A stretch of 64,000 nucleotides of DNA, from assembly GCA_944320885.1 (NCBI GenBank), contig CALUJE010000013.1, positions 1-64,000 on the forward strand. The letters run 5' to 3'. A model generated the notes under the pieces. The model saw only the letters and a program-made list of their open reading frames with translations. It had not been told where the DNA came from and did no database searches. Below, piece after piece: positions 9,092 to 14,941 of this stretch; position 1 is the stretch's first letter, and each line of letters begins with the position of its first letter. The translations under genes and the position numbers were made by a program. This stretch comes from an uncultured Phocaeicola sp. GTDB lineage: Bacteria > Bacteroidota > Bacteroidia > Bacteroidales > Bacteroidaceae.

Positions 9092-9154
9092 TAAAAATAC
9101 TTTTTCAATATAATAAATCCCTGTGACTCGTTTGAGTTACGGGGATTTTTATTT
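8913..9154 (+). repeat. left direct repeat (242 bp)
   Basis: This segment covers the last ~180 bases of the GGGtGRT gene plus its terminator. It recurs at 14627-14867. The coding part is identical; the noncoding part has one base missing in the right copy and two A-to-G changes. The repeats bound a 5.5-kb insertion. Confidence 0.97.
9118..9150 (+). terminator. terminator of the GGGtGRT operon
   Basis: A 12-bp stem (9118-9129 with 9134-9145, two G-U pairs), loop GTTT, followed by five T. Confidence 0.9.
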
Positions 9155-9185
9155 CCATTTTTGCATGTAAACATTATCAAAGAAT

Positions 9186-10121
9186 ATGCAACCAACAGAT
9201 AAGATTGAATGGAGAAAAAACTTCAATGAAGAAATTAATTTACTAGAATACATTTCTTTGCTGGAAGAAATATATATTCCGGATCTCAATTACGACAGAG
9301 ACAATCCATGTTATTATGGATATCAAATAATAAGAAAAACAGATGTCAGTGCCGAAGAATGGGAAGAAATAGAAAATACACCTTTTTTAATCAATGTATC
9401 AGAAACCCTGCAAATATTTGCAAAGAGATACAATAATAATCTGATAACAGAATGTTTTAGCTATAACAATTATATAAAGCACCCATTAATACAAACATTC
9501 ATAAAAGAATTAGAATTGGATGTAAATAAATTTTGGATACTTATACTGTTTATCTACGATTATAGTTTCCATTATTACAAAAAAGGGACAGACATCGGAG
9601 AATCACCCAATGAGCAGTTGCTCAAATTTGTTAATGTCATTATGAACAATGTCATAAGTTGTGATGAAAAAACAGGAGCAACATTCAGCAAACCGATATC
9701 TTTAAAGATAAATATAGAGGGTGAGCGTAACATCATTATTGACAACCCAAACACCATACTTTATATAGCTGAAAGCACATCAAAAATGATGAATCTAAAC
9801 AACAATATGGGAATTATGAGTCATAAAAGAATATTAAAGACGTCAACTCCTACCAAAGATTCTCCATTTATAGCATTTTTTGCACAGATGTTTCTTGACT
9901 TTTTCAATACACAACCTCAAGTCGTCTTAAAAAGGAGAAAAGGAGCCAAACACTCTCAAAAAGAAATAGATCTTATTTGCCAACTCATAGCCTTTACAAA
10001 ACTATCCAATAAAAGCTGCTGGACTCAACTAGAAAATGAAACCCTTAAAGCCTTTCTTAAACAATACAAAAACTTTGAGCCTAGTACAGTAAATAGCATT
10101 TACCCTGAAGTCAGAATATAA
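9186..10121 (+). CDS. hypothetical protein in the insertion
   Basis: Encodes 311 residues, with no signal peptide or membrane helix, so it is probably cytoplasmic. The first half is acidic and rich in Asn, Tyr and Ile; the last ~60 residues form a helical basic segment (KRRKGAKHSQKEIDLICQL). No family is recognised. It starts 31 bases after the left repeat, has no clear promoter box of its own apart from a weak CATTTTTG-like one, and is closed by its own hairpin terminator. It is therefore a separate unit from the operon at 10879. Its base composition matches the rest of the insertion. Confidence 0.75.
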   Translation: MQPTDKIEWRKNFNEEINLLEYISLLEEIYIPDLNYDRDNPCYYGYQIIRKTDVSAEEWEEIENTPFLINVSETLQIFAKRYNNNLITECFSYNNYIKHPLIQTFIKELELDVNKFWILILFIYDYSFHYYKKGTDIGESPNEQLLKFVNVIMNNVISCDEKTGATFSKPISLKINIEGERNIIIDNPNTILYIAESTSKMMNLNNNMGIMSHKRILKTSTPTKDSPFIAFFAQMFLDFFNTQPQVVLKRRKGAKHSQKEIDLICQLIAFTKLSNKSCWTQLENETLKAFLKQYKNFEPSTVNSIYPEVRI

Positions 10122-10142
10122 CTCAAAACTTGAATAAATATT

Positions 10143-10186
10143 TAATCCCATTACTCATTTCTTAAAAGAATAAAGCAATGGGATTA
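10143..10186 (+). terminator. terminator hairpin after the hypothetical gene
   Basis: TAATCCCATT (10143-10152) pairs perfectly with AATGGGATTA (10177-10186). Confidence 0.75.
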
Positions 10187-10290
10187 TTCATATTACAAAC
10201 CTGATACCCAATCCTCCCAAATACATTACATACTAAAGGTAATAAAAACTTAACCAGAATTTATTCCTTATACTCAGCACCAATACTCCT

Positions 10291-10298
10291 TATATTTG
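10291..10298 (+). promoter_or_regulatory. possible -7 box in a gene-poor stretch
   Basis: TATATTTG matches TAnnTTTG exactly. Downstream lies only a doubtful 76-codon frame (10384-10614) with poor composition, which overlaps the next promoter. The stretch 10187-10550 holds nothing else I can support. Confidence 0.35.
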
Positions 10299-10550
10299 TA
10301 ACGTAATCCGAAGTTCAAACGCACTTAAGATCAAATATTATGAAGCATTTTATAATTTACCAAAAGAAAAAAGACTTATAAATATGAGAAATACAAAGAA
10401 TATCACTGGAATATTATCACAAAGAAAAATATTTAAAAAGATAATAACTAGAAAGATTAATAATGCAGACTATATAAATAAAAAAGTATATACATGTTAT
10501 ACGACATATGGAAAACAAATTATGCTGTATATAATTTTTCCATTTAAAAC

Positions 10551-10625
10551 CCTTTCGTTATATTTGCAGCAATTTCAGCTATCTAAGTCGTTAGAGACTG
10601 AAAGGACATATTAATTAACGAAAGG
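10551..10625. repeat. 10-bp inverted repeat around a promoter
   Basis: CCTTTCGTTA (10551-10560) and TAACGAAAGG (10616-10625) are perfect inverted copies. The left arm overlaps the -7 box at 10559-10566, so it may be an operator. In RNA, the right arm can pair with TCGTTA at 10588-10593 instead. Confidence 0.6.
10559..10566 (+). promoter_or_regulatory. -7 promoter box for the TerB/J-protein operon
   Basis: TATATTTG, an exact TAnnTTTG box. Transcription from here (start near 10573) would give a ~305-base leader before the first start codon at 10879. Confidence 0.6.
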
Positions 10626-10878
10626 TGTTATTGAAATTATCTTCTACATTCAAACTTCGCAACTTTGATTATTGGAATGAAGATGATGGCAATAGCACCG
10701 CACCATTTGATATATACTTACCTGTGAAGGTTTGCATATACTCAACTTGGTGTGGGCTATTGTTTTATCCATTCCATAGGTAATGCGAAGACCTGAATGT
10801 AGGATAAAGCAGTAAGTTCCCACACCTTAATTTTTTATCCGCTTTCATCTGGGAATTTGAAAGTCATGATTTTGAGTA
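10573..10878 (+). ncRNA. structured leader RNA, candidate new regulatory or functional RNA
   Basis: No open frame, but dense nested pairing. 10645-10652 pairs with 10794-10801, 10655-10661 with 10784-10790, and GGAATG (10674-10679) with CATTCC (10770-10775). CAATAGC plus CCGCACCA (10690-10705) pairs with 10748-10762, a 15-bp stem with one bulged A. ACCT-GTGA-AGGT (10720-10731) is capped by a GNRA loop. Downstream, GGATAAA (10802-10808) pairs with TTTATCC (10834-10840), and CTTTC (10842-10846) with GAAAG (10859-10863). The two loops hold complementary TTCCCA (10817-10822) and TGGGAA (10850-10855), a kissing-loop pseudoknot ending 15 bases before the start codon. An upstream hairpin TCGTTA/TAACGA is also possible. 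I recognise no known riboswitch or ribozyme. Confidence 0.6.
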
Positions 10879-11244
10879 ATGATTTATAATTCAGAAGAAC
10901 AAAAAGCATTTATGTTTGCAGTTATGTACATTGCAGACACAGATGGAAAACGCAATTATCAAGAGGCTGTTTTTATGGCGGAACTTATGAGAGAAATAGG
11001 TGTAAAGTTAGATGTTGAAACGTTCTGGAGGGAAGTTGGAGCATTAGATGTTGAGACTGTAAAAGCAATAGTGAAAAATATGGGATTTGAAAAAAAAGTA
11101 AAACTAGAAAAAGCTTTACTTGACATAATGAATATAGACGGACCCGGAAATCCTGTAGAATTAAAATCTTTTATAGTATTATCCATCGCTTTCGATTTAC
11201 CCACATCTGAATTAATTAGAAAAAGTCCATTGTTCAGACAATAA
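10879..11244 (+). CDS. TerB-like domain protein
   Basis: Encodes 121 residues, all helical in character, no signal or membrane segment. The pattern YIADTDGKRNYQEAVFMAEL (about residues 18-37) with an acidic DTDG loop, followed by a second acidic loop NIDGPGNPVELKSFIVLS (about 77-94), fits the metal-binding TerB/TerB-like fold found in tellurite-resistance proteins and in the N-terminal domain of the co-chaperone DjlA. It is the first gene after the structured leader RNA. A separate J-domain protein is made from the same operon, so the two may work as a split DjlA-like pair; that is inference. Confidence 0.55.
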   Translation: MIYNSEEQKAFMFAVMYIADTDGKRNYQEAVFMAELMREIGVKLDVETFWREVGALDVETVKAIVKNMGFEKKVKLEKALLDIMNIDGPGNPVELKSFIVLSIAFDLPTSELIRKSPLFRQ

Positions 11245-11277
11245 TCTATTATCTTACTAACTTATAAATTTTGAATT

Positions 11278-11721
11278 ATGGGAATAAGTTTATTTGGAAA
11301 AAGAATAACGGATGTAGATATGTGCTTCGTTAGAGATTTATTAGAAATTGCAGTTGTCATAAAAGACGTCAGTGGAGAAGCTACAGCGAAACTTTTGATT
11401 CAACCGATAATAGAAGAAAGAGGTTTAGAGGAAAAGGTTAAGGAACTTATTAAATATACAGTTATTAATGACTGTTATCCTTATGATAGACAGAAACTAA
11501 TTAAAAATGCAGAAGATTACTTTTCTGTGTTAGAAGCTTATGAAGCACAACCAGAAGCAAAGGGCGTTATTTCATACACGATACTTAAGATAGTAAAAAA
11601 AATGGGCCTTTCTTATGACGAAAAAGTAGATTTAATCTGCAAATACATTTTAAATATAAGTTCAGAAGAAAGAAAAGAAGAATTGTGGTCTATGATTATT
11701 AATGATTACATTACATTATGA
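11278..11721 (+). CDS. hypothetical helical protein
   Basis: Encodes 147 residues, predicted cytoplasmic and largely helical. No family is recognised with confidence. The regular helical repeats and acidic loops (for example SYDEKVDLICKYILNISSEE) would be compatible with another TerB-like or tellurite-type helical bundle, but no DxD loop is clear. It lies 33 bases after the TerB-like gene, and its stop overlaps the next start (ATGA at 11718-11721), so the two are translationally coupled. Confidence 0.7.
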   Translation: MGISLFGKRITDVDMCFVRDLLEIAVVIKDVSGEATAKLLIQPIIEERGLEEKVKELIKYTVINDCYPYDRQKLIKNAEDYFSVLEAYEAQPEAKGVISYTILKIVKKMGLSYDEKVDLICKYILNISSEERKEELWSMIINDYITL

Positions 11722-12419
11722 CAATAAAGAATATTTCATTTAATGAATTAAAAAAACTACTAGATAAAAATAATTTAACAACAGATGAACGTTATCTAAT
11801 AGATTCATATGTACACATCTCCTTAGTTGATTATTGTGGTAATTTGAACTTATATGATAAAGAGAAGGTACAATATTTAGAAGAAGAAAATTTATATCGC
11901 TATTTGCATGCAGCATCAACAGCATTGGGATTATATGGCAATGCTTTAGAAGAGCTATTAACGCATGTTCCATTCTCTTCACTTGCTTTTGGTTTTAAGA
12001 ATCGTTACAGTGGAAGTCGGCTAGAAAGAAAAGCAATAGAATTATTTATTAAAATGATGTTATCTTGTAATAGTAAAGCCGACTTAAACACTCCATATTT
12101 TGAAGGAGAAATGCCACAAAAATTCATGTCTTTCAGAAATCAAACTGCTCAAGAATGGTTTAAAGAATTTGTCAACATAAATATTTTAATCTTAATCACT
12201 GTTTACGAGAAAATGACAATAGAGGATGCTAGAGTACATTTGTTAGCAAGTGTAGCATATCAATTACACCACAACAATCCTGTAAAATATGCTATTTCCT
12301 CTAATATGTCTATAGATGAGGCATTGAAAAGTATCTTGAAAAAATTCATTAATGAGAAAGGTAAAAATGGTGCTTACGTTTATAGTAGCACTGGAGAATT
12401 GTTAAGTAAAATGTTATAG
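11718..12419 (+). CDS. hypothetical protein
   Basis: Encodes 233 residues without signal peptide. It contains a hydrophobic helix near residues 148-158 (VNINILILITVY), which is short for a membrane segment. No family is recognised. Translation is coupled to the gene before it through the ATGA overlap, and the next gene starts 2 bases after its stop. Its position inside the operon suggests a subunit of whatever complex the TerB-like and J-domain proteins serve. Confidence 0.7.
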   Translation: MTIKNISFNELKKLLDKNNLTTDERYLIDSYVHISLVDYCGNLNLYDKEKVQYLEEENLYRYLHAASTALGLYGNALEELLTHVPFSSLAFGFKNRYSGSRLERKAIELFIKMMLSCNSKADLNTPYFEGEMPQKFMSFRNQTAQEWFKEFVNINILILITVYEKMTIEDARVHLLASVAYQLHHNNPVKYAISSNMSIDEALKSILKKFINEKGKNGAYVYSSTGELLSKML

Positions 12420-12421
12420 AT

Positions 12422-12832
12422 ATGTCAATAACGGATTTTTTTAATAATTTATTAAATTCTCTGCTGGATGGTTCTTTTGAACGAATAAAAATCATTAATT
12501 CCATGAATCAAAGTTTCAGAGAAGTCTTTTATTCCGGTGAATTAAATAGACTATGTAATGTTTCTATTACATCTGGAGATAAAGACTTTGCCCATGAGAT
12601 GAGTTCTATGACTTTTAGAAGTGGATTTAAAATTACTATAAAAAACGATGCAGGATTAAAAGATTCAGAAATAATTGAAATATCAAACTATATATTATCC
12701 AATAAAGCATTTATTAGAAGATTGATGACATTAGGATTTGACACTCTTATTATTCAAGGATGCAACACCACAGTTGGGCGATTATTTTCACTTAAGGCTT
12801 ATGCAAATCTTAATAATTATTACATCGAATGA
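12422..12832 (+). CDS. hypothetical protein
   Basis: Encodes 136 residues, probably soluble. The C-terminal half (FRSGFKITIKNDAGL, then KAFIRRLMTLGFDTLII) suggests an alpha/beta fold. No family is recognised. It lies 2 bases after the previous stop and overlaps the next gene (ATGA, 12829-12832), so it belongs to the same coupled operon. Confidence 0.68.
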   Translation: MSITDFFNNLLNSLLDGSFERIKIINSMNQSFREVFYSGELNRLCNVSITSGDKDFAHEMSSMTFRSGFKITIKNDAGLKDSEIIEISNYILSNKAFIRRLMTLGFDTLIIQGCNTTVGRLFSLKAYANLNNYYIE

Positions 12833-13083
12833 TAATGTTTAGTTGGTTAAAGAAGATATTTCAAAAAAACAACAATAATAATGAAGAAACAAATGTTGTT
12901 ATGAGCATTGCCAAAGCAAAAATTCTATATAAAGAACTTATTATCAAAACGCACCCAGACAAACATCCTTTAAGAGAAGAACAAGCAAAAGAACTAACAG
13001 AATTAATCAATAACAATAGATACAATTATGAAGCACTTTTAAAAATAAAGAAACAAATTGAAGAGGATTTATATAATATATGA
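12829..13083 (+). CDS. minimal J-domain protein (DnaJ-like)
   Basis: Encodes 84 residues. The HPD signature of J domains is present (KTHPDKHP, HPD at residues 42-44), preceded by a helix (AKILYKELIIK) and followed by a long helix rich in Glu and Lys, as in helices II-III of the J domain that stimulate Hsp70. The N-terminal residues (MFSWLKKIFQ) are amphipathic and may touch the membrane, followed by an Asn-rich linker. There is no zinc or substrate domain. The gene overlaps both neighbours by ATGA junctions, so stoichiometric co-production is likely. A start at the second ATG (12835) is also possible. Confidence 0.75.
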   Translation: MIMFSWLKKIFQKNNNNNEETNVVMSIAKAKILYKELIIKTHPDKHPLREEQAKELTELINNNRYNYEALLKIKKQIEEDLYNI

Positions 13084-14015
13084 GATACCTAGTTCTAATT
13101 TTGACAATGAAAATAAGAAGTAAAAAGAAAATATATACTTTATTAAGTTGCACAATTCTTTTGGCATCTTGCTTACCTAAACAACAAGATGTAAGAATAA
13201 CATTAACCATAGATAGTACCTTACAAGCCAAGACAATTTCTATCCTTGAAAACAAACTATCAGAAATAAATGCCTTATCTGGACAAGTCGCTATTATGGA
13301 AGTTCAAACAGGGCAAATAAAAGTGATGGTAGGACTTGAAAGAAAAGATAGTACTAACTACCAAACTTGTGAAAATCTACCTCAAACACAAGCGTTGGGA
13401 TTGATACAACCTATATCTATATTAGCAGCTTTAGAGACTGGCAAGATTCATTTGTCTGATACGGTTGATGTTGAAAATGGTATCTATTATACAAATGGAA
13501 TAGAAATCAAAGACCATAACTGGCAAAGAGGCGGATATGGAAAAATTACCATTCAGCAAGGATTAGCTGTTGATTCAGAAATAGCAGTTTATAAAACGTT
13601 ACTAAAGGCTTTTGCTAATGAACAGTCTTATCAATCTCAGTTACGCAAGATAGGAATTGAATTGGATAGTCTGAATACAATTAAAATGCTGACTTTATAT
13701 AATACCATTGCACGAAATGATGGAAAGTTTGCTAATAAACACAATGTAGATAGCTTGAAGCAGGCATTAGAATATGTGGTTACTGACGGATTGGGACAAC
13801 CTGCAAAATCTGACAAAGTAAAGGTAGCCGGTAAAAATGGAACTATACAACTCGCAGATGGTAGCTATATAGTAGAATTCTGTGGTTACTTCCCAGCTGA
13901 TAATCCACAATATTCTATCATTGTTTCCATTCATAAAGAAGAGCTTCCTATAAGTAGTGGATTAATGGCAGGTGATGTGTTCAGACAAATAGCTGATTAT
14001 ATGGTTACATATTAA
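13080..14015 (+). CDS. lipoprotein with inactive penicillin-binding transpeptidase-like domain
   Basis: Encodes 311 residues. A lipoprotein signal ends LLASC (Cys 31); starting at the ATG at 13107 gives a more normal signal length, but the ATGA overlap with the J-domain gene favours coupling at 13080. The rest follows the transpeptidase fold of class B/A PBPs: TLTIDSTLQ, then a conserved helix around PISILAALE, and a late GKNGTIQ strand. The three catalytic motifs are degenerate: SxxK reads GLIQ (107-110), SxN reads SEI (166-168), and KTG reads KNG (252-254). It therefore probably does not form an acyl-enzyme; a binding or scaffolding role in the periplasm is inferred. Last gene of the coupled operon. 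Confidence 0.72.
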   Translation: MRYLVLILTMKIRSKKKIYTLLSCTILLASCLPKQQDVRITLTIDSTLQAKTISILENKLSEINALSGQVAIMEVQTGQIKVMVGLERKDSTNYQTCENLPQTQALGLIQPISILAALETGKIHLSDTVDVENGIYYTNGIEIKDHNWQRGGYGKITIQQGLAVDSEIAVYKTLLKAFANEQSYQSQLRKIGIELDSLNTIKMLTLYNTIARNDGKFANKHNVDSLKQALEYVVTDGLGQPAKSDKVKVAGKNGTIQLADGSYIVEFCGYFPADNPQYSIIVSIHKEELPISSGLMAGDVFRQIADYMVTY

Positions 14016-14025
14016 ATTTATAAAC

Positions 14026-14065
14026 AAGAACAGCATTTGCCCCTAAAAATCCTTATGCTGTTCTT
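14026..14065 (+). terminator. terminator of the six-gene operon
   Basis: AAGAACAGCAT (14026-14036) pairs with ATGCTGTTCTT (14055-14065). A near copy of the arms and part of the loop recurs at 14274-14311. Confidence 0.8.
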
Positions 14066-14112
14066 ATTACTCAAACATTCTATGTTGCTATAACTAAAAT
14101 AAACCAATAATT

Positions 14113-14274
14113 ATGACGATTGTAGCAGAAGATTGGATTAAAAGGATAGAAGAAGTGTTAGATAAATATGGATTATCTAAAGAAGAATATTGGAAAGACC
14201 CAGATAAATTCTATGAGAATATCAAAGATGAAGAAATTAGAGCCTTTTTATGGTGGGCAAGAGAAATGTGTTGA
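14113..14274 (+). CDS. small hypothetical protein, 53 residues
   Basis: An ATG at 14113 opens 53 codons ending with TGA at 14272-14274. The product is acidic and helical (EEVLDKYGLSKEEYWKDP, then FLWWAREMC). It lies between two similar terminator hairpins, the second of which overlaps its stop codon, so it could be a small independent unit or a partner of the operon. No family is recognised, but its composition is protein-like. Confidence 0.5.
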   Translation: MTIVAEDWIKRIEEVLDKYGLSKEEYWKDPDKFYENIKDEEIRAFLWWAREMC

Positions 14275-14320
14275 AACAGCATTTGAACTTAAAAAAACTC
14301 TTATGCTGTTTTTCTTTTTA
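14274..14320 (+). terminator. terminator hairpin, near copy of the one at 14026
   Basis: AAACAGCAT (14274-14282) pairs with ATGCTGTTT (14303-14311), followed by a T-rich run. The loop keeps the TTTG...TAAAAA...CTTATG layout of the first copy. Confidence 0.75.
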
Positions 14321-14626
14321 TAATGCTACTACATTTTAAGAAAATATCCATATAATAAGCCCCAATAAATAGAATGTTATTGCAATACAACATTATTAAA
14401 AAGAATACTTATCTTTGTTTATCATTATGGTGGCTATTCTTTCTGAAAAAGCCAAGCTCTTAATCCAATAATGGATTTCTCTTGTAAATAGGATTGCATT
14501 AGGAATTTTACCATAATGCAGCCCATTTTTATAATTAGTTCTTTTATTTATTTACACGGAGTTTATCTATTGTTACTATAAGTTTGATTTATAGATAATT
14601 AAAAAGGTTGCATAGATACAAAACTA
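14321..14626. other. right end of the insertion, no supported gene
   Basis: AT-rich. It contains a TATCTTTG box (about 14411-14418, plus strand) and a 29-codon frame (14374-14463) with a hydrophobic core between lysines. Neither is convincing as a gene. No terminal inverted repeat is seen next to the right direct repeat. Confidence 0.4.
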
Positions 14627-14805
14627 CGGCTTCTTACGGTATGACCGATACAATGGGCCGTATGCACTCAGACGCTCAGTTCGCTGGTTCTTCATCAGTT
14701 CCTGCTCACGTAGAAATGATGGGATTCTTAGGAATCGGTAACAACCCGATGGTAGGTTGTACTGTAGCTTGCGCTGTTGACGTTGCTACTGCTTTGAACA
14801 AGTAA
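14627..14805 (+). pseudogene. duplicated 3' fragment of the GGGtGRT gene
   Basis: Bases 14627-14805 repeat the last ~59 codons and stop of the GGGtGRT gene without a single change. The preceding sequence is unrelated, there is no start or ribosome site, and the GGGTGRT motif is missing. It is therefore a remnant, even though a TTG at 14608 happens to keep the frame open. The perfect coding identity points to a recent event or to gene conversion. Confidence 0.9.
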
Positions 14806-14830
14806 TAAGATACTTTTTCAATATAATAAA

Positions 14831-14863
14831 TCCCTGTGACTCGTTTGAGTTGCGGGGATTTTT
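14831..14863 (+). terminator. duplicated terminator
   Basis: Same 12-bp stem as at 9118-9150 (14831-14842 with 14847-14858). One of the A-to-G changes turns an A-U pair into G-U, so the stem is kept. Confidence 0.85.
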
Positions 14864-14902
14864 ATTTTATCCCCTGTCTATCAGAAATCCGACAGTTATA
14901 TA

Positions 14903-14910
14903 TAAATTTG
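14903..14910 (+). promoter_or_regulatory. -7 promoter box for the GH43 gene
   Basis: TAAATTTG, exact TAnnTTTG, about 30 bases upstream of the start. Confidence 0.6.
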
Positions 14911-14941
14911 TAGAGTTTTTACTAAACCAAACATCATACAA

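Larger units (their letters stand above)
9155..14626. mobile_element. 5.5-kb insertion between direct repeats, no recombinase
   Basis: DNA between the two repeats is more AT-rich than its flanks. It holds one isolated gene, a structured RNA leader and a coupled six-gene operon, none of them core genes. The layout (intact gene, insert, duplicated gene end, old flank) is what results when a circle carrying the gene's 3' end integrates there, either by site-specific or by simple homologous recombination. No integrase, transposase, relaxase or terminal inverted repeat is seen, so the element could not move on its own. One repeat plus insert is 5,714 bases. Confidence 0.7.
14627..14867 (+). repeat. 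right direct repeat (241 bp)
   Basis: Second copy of 8913-9154, with one deleted base and two A-to-G changes, all downstream of the stop codon. It includes a working copy of the terminator. Confidence 0.97.

Noticed and set aside
10384..10614. 76-codon open frame before the structured RNA
   Set aside because: Its composition is Lys/Ile/Tyr-rich as expected from AT-rich noncoding DNA, and its 3' end overlaps the promoter and inverted repeat of the next operon. The preceding -7 box keeps a small possibility open.
10573..10878. Structured leader considered as a retron ncRNA or group II intron
   Set aside because: No reverse transcriptase gene nearby, and no domain V-like sequence or intron boundaries.
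14374..14463. 29-codon frame with a hydrophobic core flanked by lysines, like a small membrane toxin
   Set aside because: No ribosome site, no antitoxin RNA seen, and the promoter-like box lies inside the frame rather than before it.
9155..14626. Insertion considered as a transposon or integrative conjugative element
   Set aside because: No transposase, integrase, relaxase or terminal inverted repeats; only the long direct repeats support mobility.
14608..14805. 65-codon open frame at the right repeat
   Set aside because: It only reads through the duplicated gene end from a chance TTG start; described as a pseudogene fragment instead.
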